Assembly: GCF_022698145.1 (NCBI RefSeq)
Contig: NZ_JALDAX010000019.1
Span: forward strand, 101,071 to 165,070
Direction of reading: 5' to 3'
Length of the DNA stretch: 64,000 nucleotides
DNA from: Streptomyces spinosisporus
Lineage (GTDB): Bacteria; Actinomycetota; Actinomycetes; Streptomycetales; Streptomycetaceae
Positions 58,305 through 64,000 of the stretch are shown here, in pieces; the stretch's first letter is position 1; every line of letters begins with the position of its first letter. The translations under genes and the position numbers were made by a program. The notes beneath the pieces are model-generated. The model made no database searches. It saw nothing but the letters and a program-made list of their open reading frames with translations, and was not told the DNA's origin.

Positions 58305-59474
58305 TCAGCCGACCGCGGTGACCGTGCCCGCGCCCACGGTCCGACCACCCTCACGGATGGCGAATCCGAGCCCCGGCTCCAGCGGCACGTCCCGCCCCAG
58401 CTCGACGGTCATGGTCACCGTGTCGCCGGGCCGGGCGACGGCCGTCTCGCCGAGGTCGACGTCGCCGACCACGTCCGCGGTGCGGATGTAGAACTGCGGC
58501 CGGTAGCCGGTCGACACCGGGGTGGTGCGTCCGCCCTCGCGCGTGGACAGGACGTACACGCGCGCGGAGAAGCGCCGGCTGGGCGCCACGCTGCCGGGCG
58601 CGGCGACGACGTGCCCGCGCCGGACCGCGTCCCGCGGCACCCCGCGCAGCAGCAGCGCCACGTTGTCCCCGGCCTGCGCCTCCTCCATCGGCTTGCCGAA
58701 GGTCTCCAGGCCGGTGACGACGGTCTCCAGCCCGGCGCCCAGCACGTCGACCCGGTCGCCCATGCGGACGACTCCCCGCTCGACCGCACCCGTCACCACG
58801 GTCCCCCGGCCGGTGATGGTGAGCACGTTCTCCACGGGCAGCAGGAACGGCGCGTCCAAGTACCGCTCGGGCATGGGCACATAGGTGTCCACGGCGTCGA
58901 GCAGCGCCTCGACGGACGCCGTCCAGCGCGGGTCGCCCTCCAGGGCCCTGAGCCCGGAGACCCGTACGACGGGCACGGAGTCGCCGCCGTAGCCCTGCGC
59001 GGTGAGCAGTTCGCGGACCTCCAGCTCGACGAGGTCGGTGAGCTCCTCGTCGCCCGCGTCCGCCTTGTTGATCGCGACGACGATGTGGTCCACGCCCACC
59101 TGCCGCGCGAGCAGCACGTGTTCGGCCGTCTGCGGCATGATCCCGTCGACGGCGGAGACGACGAGGATCGCCCCGTCGAGCTGCGCGGCGCCGGTGACCA
59201 TGTTCTTGACGTAGTCGGCATGGCCCGGCATGTCCACGTGCGCGTAGTGGCGGGTGTCGGTCTCGTACTCGACGTGCGCGATGTTGATGGTGATGCCGCG
59301 GGCGGCCTCCTCCGGAGCGCGGTCGATGCGGTCGAACGGCATGAAGGTGCCGGTGCCGCGCTCGGCCAGCACCTTGGTGATGGCGGCGGTCAGGGTGGTC
59401 TTGCCGTGGTCGACGTGGCCCATGGTGCCGATGTTGAGATGCGGTTTGGTGCGCACGTACGCCGTCTTGGACAT
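58305..59474 (-). CDS. tuf3: Elongation factor Tu, divergent copy (EF-Tu3 type)
   Basis: 389 residues. Complete EF-Tu: GHVDHGKT (19-26), RGITINIAHVEYET, DMPGHADY, VVAINKAD, and the beta-barrel domains 2 and 3. Differences from housekeeping EF-Tu include DMPGH for DCPGH and many substitutions, which mark it as the stress-type tuf3 of Streptomyces rather than tuf1. It would deliver aminoacyl-tRNA to ribosomes. It stands alone instead of in the str operon. GAGGT precedes the ATG at 59474. Confidence 0.93.
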   Translation of the reverse strand: MSKTAYVRTKPHLNIGTMGHVDHGKTTLTAAITKVLAERGTGTFMPFDRIDRAPEEAARGITINIAHVEYETDTRHYAHVDMPGHADYVKNMVTGAAQLDGAILVVSAVDGIMPQTAEHVLLARQVGVDHIVVAINKADAGDEELTDLVELEVRELLTAQGYGGDSVPVVRVSGLRALEGDPRWTASVEALLDAVDTYVPMPERYLDAPFLLPVENVLTITGRGTVVTGAVERGVVRMGDRVDVLGAGLETVVTGLETFGKPMEEAQAGDNVALLLRGVPRDAVRRGHVVAAPGSVAPSRRFSARVYVLSTREGGRTTPVSTGYRPQFYIRTADVVGDVDLGETAVARPGDTVTMTVELGRDVPLEPGLGFAIREGGRTVGAGTVTAVG

Positions 59475-59577
59475 GGCGGTACCTCGAAGCCTCTTCGTAG
59501 GAGAGATCAGGAAGATCAGGACCCCAAGGACGTGCCGACCCTCCCCCTGCGGGGTCCGCCGGACGTTCCGGAGAGGG

Positions 59578-59691
59578 TCAGCTTCGGGCGCCGTCGACTG
59601 CGGCGACGAGTGTGGGAACGGCAGCCTTCGGGGCATCCGCGACCGCGGATGCTGCGAGGTGGAAGGCGTACCGGAACATGACGTCGATCAT
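59578..59691 (-). CDS. Possible 37-residue small protein
   Basis: An ATG at 59691 opens 37 residues (MIDVMFRYAFHLAASAVADA, then PKAAVPTLVAAVDGARS) ending at 59578, in the 279-nt gap between the AlkD-type gene and tuf3. Helical and alanine-rich. It has no clear ribosome site and could be chance or the remnant of a larger gene. Confidence 0.25.
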   Translation of the reverse strand: MIDVMFRYAFHLAASAVADAPKAAVPTLVAAVDGARS

Positions 59692-59753
59692 CGCCGACGC
59701 GTCGTCGGACGTCGAATGGTTTTCCGCCGGGCCGAGTTCGGGGACGTGCGCGT

Positions 59754-60476
59754 TCAGGGGCCGATGTTCTTCAGGGCCTCGCGGACCGACAGCGGTGCGA
59801 ACCGCCCGCGTTCGCGCGCGAGGAACGTCCGTACGGCCTCGGGATCGGTCTTGGCGTATTCGCGCAGACACCAGCCGATGGCCTTGCGGATGAAGAAGTC
59901 GGGGTGCCCGGACTGGCGCAGGCAGTAGGTGAAGAGGCGTTCGGTGTCGGTGTGTTCCTTGTGACGCAGCTGGTGCAGCAGGGCGGTGCGGGCGACCCAC
60001 AGGTCGTCGTCCACGATCCACTGGTCCATGTCCGCCTTCAGCGCGGGATCGGCCGCCACCAGCGCGCCCACCACATGGGCGGCGAGGAGATCGACCGTGT
60101 CCCACCAGGGGACGGTGGAGACGAGGTGCCGGGCCACCGGCAGGAAGCCGGAGGAGCACACGCGCGCGTGGCGGCGCAGATAGTCGACGGCGAAGTAGTG
60201 GTACTCGCGCTCGGGCAGCTGCCAGCAGCGCAGCGCGATCGCTCTGCAGTCGGCCTCCGTGGGGCGCGGCAGGCCCTCCAGGACCGTGCGGGACAGGCTC
60301 CGGCGCACGGGCGTGGTCAGGCCGAGGAAGGGGGCCACGTCCTTCATGTACGCCCGCATGGGCGCGGCCCGTTGGGGGTCGGCGGCCGGGGCGTAGACGG
60401 CGGCGAGCCGCTGCAGGACGGTGTCGGCGAGTGTGCTGGACGGCACATCCGGAATGCCCGCACCTGTGACGCTCAT
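59754..60476 (-). CDS. AlkD-type DNA alkylation repair enzyme
   Basis: 240 residues, HEAT-like all-helical. AlkD family features: MRAYMKDVAPFLGLTTPVRR, LPEREYHYFAVDYLRRH, VPWWDTVDLLAAHVVG, DDDLWVARTALLHQLRHKEHTD and HPDFFIRKAIGWCLREYAKTDPEAVRTFL. AlkD enzymes excise N3- and N7-alkylpurines. The Trp-Asp pair in WWDTVD and the RKAIGW stretch fit the catalytic face. ATG 60476 chosen; longer in-frame starts exist. Divergent from a VTT-domain gene. Confidence 0.9.
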   Translation of the reverse strand: MSVTGAGIPDVPSSTLADTVLQRLAAVYAPAADPQRAAPMRAYMKDVAPFLGLTTPVRRSLSRTVLEGLPRPTEADCRAIALRCWQLPEREYHYFAVDYLRRHARVCSSGFLPVARHLVSTVPWWDTVDLLAAHVVGALVAADPALKADMDQWIVDDDLWVARTALLHQLRHKEHTDTERLFTYCLRQSGHPDFFIRKAIGWCLREYAKTDPEAVRTFLARERGRFAPLSVREALKNIGP

Positions 60477-60513
60477 GAGACGAACCATACGGCGATCACA
60501 CACATATGTCGGT

Positions 60514-60519
60514 TAGTGT
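60514..60519 (+). promoter_or_regulatory. -10 box of a leaderless transcript
   Basis: TAGTGT ends 6 nt before the ATG of the VTT-domain gene, so transcription would begin at the A of the start codon. No ribosome-binding sequence is present between. Confidence 0.6.
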
Positions 60520-60525
60520 CACCGG

Positions 60526-61293
60526 ATGCTCGATGCCACCACCCGCTCTGGGGGCACCGCCACGGCCTCTCCCCGGGCCACCGCCACGGAGCTCGCCGTC
60601 GCCGCACCCGCGCCCTCGGGCCTGAGCGTGCGCTGCACGCGCGTGCTGCTCTCGCCGTGGACGCGGCTGTCGCTTCTCGTCGTCCTGCTCGCCGCCGCCG
60701 CGAGCGCCGTGCTGATCTACGAGCCGCAGCGGCTGCTGGCGCACGGCTGGCCGCCGCAGCTCGACGGGGCCGCGGCGACCGTGGTCTTCGCGGTGGCGTA
60801 CGGCCTGTGCACCGTGGCCTTCGTGCCGCGGCCGCTGCTGAACCTCGCGGCGGGTGCGCTCTTCGGCTCCCAGCTCGGCACCGGCGCCGCGCTGGCGGGC
60901 ACGGTCCTGGGCGCCGGGATCGCCTTCGGCCTCGGCCGTGTACTCGGCCAGGACGCGCTGCGCCCGCTGCTGCGGGGCAGACTGCTGAACGCCGCGGACG
61001 GACAGCTGAGCAGGCACGGCTTCCGCTCGATGATGGCGGTCCGGCTCTTCCCGGGGGTGCCGTTCTGGGCGGCGAACTACTGCGCCTCGGTCTCCCGCAT
61101 GGGCTGGCTGCCCTTCCTGCTCGCGACGGCGCTCGGTTCCATCCCGAATACCGCCGCCTACGTCGTGGCCGGCGCCCGCGCCTCCGCGCCGACGTCGCCC
61201 GCCTTCCTGATCGCCATGGCGTGCATCGCCGTACCGGCCCTGGTGGCCGCGGTGGTGGCCTGGCGCAAGCGGCACCACCTCAGGAGCCGGTAG
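60526..61293 (+). CDS. TVP38/TMEM64-like VTT-domain membrane protein
   Basis: 255 residues. VTT core: AAATVVFAVAYGLCTVAFVPRPLLNLAAGALFGSQLGTGAALAGTVLGAGIAFGLGRVLG, then HGFRSMMAVRLFPGVPFWAANYCASVSRMGWLPFLLATALGSIPNTAAYVVAG. Related to DedA; probable lipid scramblase or transporter. A 30-residue N-terminal extension is not membrane-bound. The start codon carries no ribosome site and looks leaderless (see promoter). Convergent with the thiolase gene. Confidence 0.88.
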   Translation: MLDATTRSGGTATASPRATATELAVAAPAPSGLSVRCTRVLLSPWTRLSLLVVLLAAAASAVLIYEPQRLLAHGWPPQLDGAAATVVFAVAYGLCTVAFVPRPLLNLAAGALFGSQLGTGAALAGTVLGAGIAFGLGRVLGQDALRPLLRGRLLNAADGQLSRHGFRSMMAVRLFPGVPFWAANYCASVSRMGWLPFLLATALGSIPNTAAYVVAGARASAPTSPAFLIAMACIAVPALVAAVVAWRKRHHLRSR

Positions 61294-61306
61294 GCGTCCA
61301 CCACAC

Positions 61307-61365
61307 GGCTTCCGGGATCGCCTACACCGCTTCCGGGATCGTCTACACCGCTTCCAGGATCATCG
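61307..61365. repeat. 21-bp tandem repeat at the thiolase 3' end
   Basis: Three copies with 21-nt period: CGGCTTCCGGGATCGCCTAC, CGCTTCCGGGATCGTCTACAC and CGCTTCCAGGATCATCG. The last is the coded end of the thiolase gene (ILEAV in reverse). The earlier two lie in the gap. Confidence 0.85.
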
Positions 61366-62512
61366 CGTTGGCCAGACCGCCCGCCTCGCACATCGTCTGC
61401 AGGGCGTAACGCGCGCCACGCGCGCGCATGGCGTGCACGAGGGTCGTCGTCAGGCGGGCGCCGCTGGCCCCCAGCGGATGGCCGATGGCGATCGCGCCGC
61501 CGTGCACGTTGACCTTGCCGAGGTCGGCGCCCGTCTCCTGCTGCCAGGCCAGGACGACGCTGGAGAACGCCTCGTTGACCTCGAACAGGTCGATGTCGTC
61601 GAGCCGCAGACCCGCCCTGCGCAGCACCTTCTCGGTCGCCGGCACGACGCCCGTGAGCATCAGCAGCGGGTCGCTGCCGGTGACGGCGAAGCTGTGCAGC
61701 CGTGCGAGCGGGCGCAGCCCGAGGCGGGCCGCGGTCTCGCCGGCCATGATGAGCACGGCGGAGGCGCCGTCGTTGATGGGGCTCGCGTTGCCCGCGGTGA
61801 CGTTCCACTCGATCTGCGGGAAGCGCTCGGCGAAGGCGGGGTCGTGGTAGGCGGGCCTGAGGCCGGCGAGGATCTCGGTGGTACTGCCGGGCCGGATGCA
61901 CTCGTCGCGCGTGACGCCCTCCAGGGGCGCGACCTCGGCGTCGAACAGACCCTGCTGCCAGGCGGCGGCGGCCTTGTGGTGCGAGGAGACGGCGAAGGAG
62001 TCCATCTGCTCGCGGGAGATCGACCACTTGGCGGCGATGAGCTCGGCGCTGATGCCCTGCGGGACCAGGCCCTCTGGATAGCGCTCGGCGACTTTGGGGC
62101 CGAAGGGGTCCTTGCCCTCCGGCACGTTCGACCACATCGGCACCCGGCTCATCGACTCCAGACCGCACGCCACGACGATGTCGTACGCGCCCGCCATGAC
62201 GCCCTGCGCGGCGAAGTGCACGGCCTGCTGGGAGGAGCCGCACTGGCGGTCCACGGTGGTCGCCGGGACGGTCTCGGGGAAGCCGGCCGACAGGACGGCG
62301 TAGCGGGTGGTGTTCATGGCCTGTTCGCCGACCTGGTCGACGGTCCCGCCGATGACGTCGTCGATCAGCGCGGGGTCGACGCCCGAGCGTTCGACGAGGG
62401 TGCGCAGGGTGTGGGCGAGGAGCTCGACGGGATGGACGTGGGCGAGGGCGCCACCGGGCTTGCCCTTGCCTATCGGGGTGCGTACGGCTTCGACGACGAC
62501 GGCGTCACGCAT
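61343..62512 (-). CDS. Acetyl-CoA acetyltransferase (thiolase)
   Basis: 389 residues. Catalytic Cys C91 (VDRQCGSSQQAVHFA), H345 (AIAIGHPLGASGAR) and C375 (MCEAGGLANAMIL) are all present. The enzyme joins or splits acyl-CoA and acetyl-CoA. It may belong to acetoacetyl-CoA formation or fatty-acid beta-oxidation. Divergent from an HxlR-type regulator with repeats between, which probably controls it. Confidence 0.92.
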   Translation of the reverse strand: MRDAVVVEAVRTPIGKGKPGGALAHVHPVELLAHTLRTLVERSGVDPALIDDVIGGTVDQVGEQAMNTTRYAVLSAGFPETVPATTVDRQCGSSQQAVHFAAQGVMAGAYDIVVACGLESMSRVPMWSNVPEGKDPFGPKVAERYPEGLVPQGISAELIAAKWSISREQMDSFAVSSHHKAAAAWQQGLFDAEVAPLEGVTRDECIRPGSTTEILAGLRPAYHDPAFAERFPQIEWNVTAGNASPINDGASAVLIMAGETAARLGLRPLARLHSFAVTGSDPLLMLTGVVPATEKVLRRAGLRLDDIDLFEVNEAFSSVVLAWQQETGADLGKVNVHGGAIAIGHPLGASGARLTTTLVHAMRARGARYALQTMCEAGGLANAMILEAV

Positions 62513-62548
62513 GTGCGGGCCTCCAGGACGAGCAATGACCGATTACCA

Positions 62549-62612
62549 GTGAGTAGGAAATCCAAACTCACCATAACTCCGTGAGTTGGAAAAACAAACC
62601 CTCCTCTAGACT
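62549..62612 (+). promoter_or_regulatory. Operator-like repeats and leaderless promoter of the HxlR gene
   Basis: GTGAGTAGGAAA (62549-62560) and GTGAGTTGGAAA (62581-62592) are direct repeats 32 nt apart, and ACTCAC (62566-62571) is their inverse. A TAGACT box (62607-62612) ends 7 nt before the ATG of the HxlR gene, which has no ribosome site. The repeats lie between this promoter and the divergent thiolase start. Confidence 0.65.
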
Positions 62613-62619
62613 GGGCCTC

Positions 62620-63090
62620 ATGGCCGCCCCGAAAGATCCGCGTCCCTGCTCCATCGCCGACACGCTCGCGCTGGTCGGCGAGAAGTACTCACTCCTCGTC
62701 CTGCGGGAGGTGTGCCTGGGCAACGGCCGCTTCGACCAGCTGGTGCGCAACATCGGCGCCCCGCGCGACATCCTGGCCACCCGGCTGCGCCGCCTCGTCG
62801 ACGCCGGGATCCTCGCCAAGCGCGTCTACAGCGAGCGTCCGCAGCGCTTCGAGTACCGGCCCACGCAGGCGGGACTCGACCTCGAGCCGGTCCTGATGAC
62901 GCTCATGGAGTGGGGAGACCGCCATCTGCGCACGGAGGACGACCGCCCGATGGTGATCGAGCACATCTGCGGCAGTGAACTGGTCCCCGTCGTCACCTGC
63001 GGGGCCTGCGGCGAGGCGGTGCGTCACGAGGATCTGACGGCCCATCCGCAGGCCGAGGGCTGGACGGTCTCGGGGCCGTCGGCCGCCTGA
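62620..63090 (+). CDS. HxlR-family transcriptional regulator
   Basis: 156 residues. HxlR winged HTH at about 10-100: CSIADTLALVGEKYSLLVLREVCLGNGRFDQLVRNIGAPRDILATRLRRLVDAGILAKRVY. C10 is in the family position of the redox/aldehyde-sensing Cys. A C-terminal TCGACGEAVRH segment (C-x2-C) is an extra that might bind metal or respond to redox state. ATG 62620 is used without ribosome site, likely leaderless. Presumably represses or activates the divergent thiolase gene. Confidence 0.88.
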   Translation: MAAPKDPRPCSIADTLALVGEKYSLLVLREVCLGNGRFDQLVRNIGAPRDILATRLRRLVDAGILAKRVYSERPQRFEYRPTQAGLDLEPVLMTLMEWGDRHLRTEDDRPMVIEHICGSELVPVVTCGACGEAVRHEDLTAHPQAEGWTVSGPSAA

Positions 63091-63224
63091 GACGACGGGG
63101 CGGCGCCCACAACCCCCGTGCCGGGCCTGTCACTCGGGGACGCTACGCTGCCCGTGATCTCCACGCCCGCCGGTGCGGTGCGCCCTGCGCCCTTCCACGA
63201 TCAGCACTTGGACTCCCTGACGTC

Positions 63225-64000
63225 ATGTCCTGGTTTGAATCACTCGTCCTCGGACTCGTCCAGGGGCTGACCGAGTTCCTCCCCGTCTCCTCCAGCGCGC
63301 ATCTGCGGCTGACCGCCGCCTTCTCCGGCTGGAAGGACCCGGGGGCGGCGTTCACGGCGATCACGCAGATCGGCACCGAGTCGGCCGTGCTGATCTACTT
63401 CCGCAGGGACATCGGCCGGATCGTCTCGGCGTGGGCGCGCTCGCTGGCCGACAAGAAGATGCGCAGGGACCACGACGCGCAGATGGGCTGGCTGGTGATC
63501 GTCGGCTCGATCCCGATCGGGGTGCTCGGGCTGCTGTTCAAGGACCAGATCGAGGGGCCGTTCCGCGATCTCCGGATCACCGCGACGATGCTGATCGTCG
63601 TCGGCGTGGTCATCGGCGTCGCCGACCGACTGGCCGCGCGCGACGAGACGGGGGGCCGGCACCGGGCGCCCAAACAGCGCAAGACCCTGGAGAACCTGGG
63701 CGTGAAGGACGGGCTGGTCTTCGGCCTGTGCCAGTCGGCCGCCCTGATCCCCGGCGTCTCCCGCTCCGGCGCGACCATCAGCGGCGGCCTGTTCATGGGC
63801 TACCGGCGCGAGGCGGCGGCCCGTTACTCCTTCCTCCTCGCGATCCCCGCGGTGCTCGCCTCCGGTCTGTTCGAGCTCAAGGACGCGATGGAGAGCGACC
63901 ATGTCTCCTGGGGTCCGACGCTGTTCGCGACGGTGATCGCCTTCGCCTCCGGGTACGCGGTCATCGCCTGGTTCATGAAGTGGATCTCCAACAAGAGCTT
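63225..64000 (+). CDS. uppP: Undecaprenyl-diphosphatase, 5' part (runs off the window)
   Basis: At least 258 residues from the ATG at 63225. Signature: ESLVLGLVQGLTEFLPVSSSAHLRL (E/Q-x3-E active-site motif) and LIPGVSRSGATISGGLFMG, BacA/UppP-type. An integral membrane enzyme that removes phosphate from undecaprenyl diphosphate and recycles the lipid carrier for peptidoglycan and other polymers. The start is normal. The stop lies beyond base 64000. Confidence 0.95.
   Translation, partial: MSWFESLVLGLVQGLTEFLPVSSSAHLRLTAAFSGWKDPGAAFTAITQIGTESAVLIYFRRDIGRIVSAWARSLADKKMRRDHDAQMGWLVIVGSIPIGVLGLLFKDQIEGPFRDLRITATMLIVVGVVIGVADRLAARDETGGRHRAPKQRKTLENLGVKDGLVFGLCQSAALIPGVSRSGATISGGLFMGYRREAAARYSFLLAIPAVLASGLFELKDAMESDHVSWGPTLFATVIAFASGYAVIAWFMKWISNKS

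Noticed and set aside
1..64000. Biosynthetic cluster, prophage, insertion sequence or attachment site
   Set aside because: I find no PKS/NRPS/terpene core enzyme, transposase, integrase or tRNA-associated direct repeat, and base composition stays even along the window.

Overview
The window reads as a stretch of a Streptomyces chromosome, or that of a very close actinomycete. Base composition is very GC-rich throughout and third codon positions are almost all G or C. GTG and TTG starts are common, and many transcripts look leaderless. The gene families are typical of Streptomyces: ROK, GntR, Lrp, LuxR and HxlR regulators, an ECF sigma factor with a SnoaL-like tail, a divergent EF-Tu (tuf3), a Tat-exported PhoD and a RICIN-domain protein. 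I see no rRNA, tRNA, CRISPR array, insertion sequence, phage or large biosynthetic cluster. About 57 protein-coding genes are supported, mostly as short operons and divergent regulator/target pairs.

Layout. 1-9.7 kb: ROK and GntR regulators, the GntR gene with a palindrome over its own promoter; an ECF41-like sigma factor divergent from an F420/NADP-type oxidoreductase; an alpha/beta hydrolase; a divergent EamA/MocR pair; phoD behind a PHO-box-like site. 9.8-21.9 kb: a coupled SWIM-finger/HEAT-like pair, an ACT-GNAT protein, a Cys/Met-metabolism PLP enzyme divergent from an Lrp regulator, a DUF885 metallohydrolase, an SDR, an Imm21-like protein, and a rhodanese divergent from a second Lrp regulator. 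21.9-28.8 kb: sbcC-sbcD, an IMPACT-family protein, a SixA-type phosphatase coupled to a cysteinyl-tRNA-synthetase-like protein, and a CoA-binding protein. 28.9-37.2 kb: an APC permease, a PobA-type flavin monooxygenase, an ArsR regulator divergent from a frameshifted cation-efflux gene, a YbaK protein, an XRE-cupin regulator divergent from an EamA exporter, an ANTAR/STAS pair and a hexapeptide acyltransferase.

37.2-41.8 kb is the most unusual part. A 22-bp minisatellite sits directly before a gene for 31 tandem nine-residue repeats (consensus R-[VIL]-D-V-x-x-[VI]-A-x). That gene is translationally coupled to an RDD membrane protein and followed by a small membrane protein and a SulP transporter with no canonical start codon at the expected place. 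41.8-53.4 kb: a MalT-like LuxR regulator facing a small LuxR regulator, a diacylglycerol-kinase-like protein, a gamma-carbonic anhydrase, DedA, a secreted carboxylesterase, a sigma-like/zf-HC2/RICIN fusion divergent from galU, and a DUF4442 thioesterase. 53.4-64 kb: two tandem paralogous proline/glutamine-rich membrane proteins, an MFS transporter, a spermidine-synthase-like protein whose end lies in degenerate repeats, tuf3, an AlkD-type DNA glycosylase, a VTT-domain protein, a thiolase divergent from an HxlR regulator, and the start of uppP.

Recurring themes are regulators divergent from the gene they probably control, with visible operator-like repeats between them; short tandem repeats at or in the 3' ends of genes; and leaderless starts with a TAnnnT box 6-8 nt before the initiation codon. 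Three places look like frameshifts or mis-set ends (EamA near 5.5 kb, cation efflux near 32.52 kb, the SulP start near 40.0 kb). I cannot tell sequencing error from true mutation.
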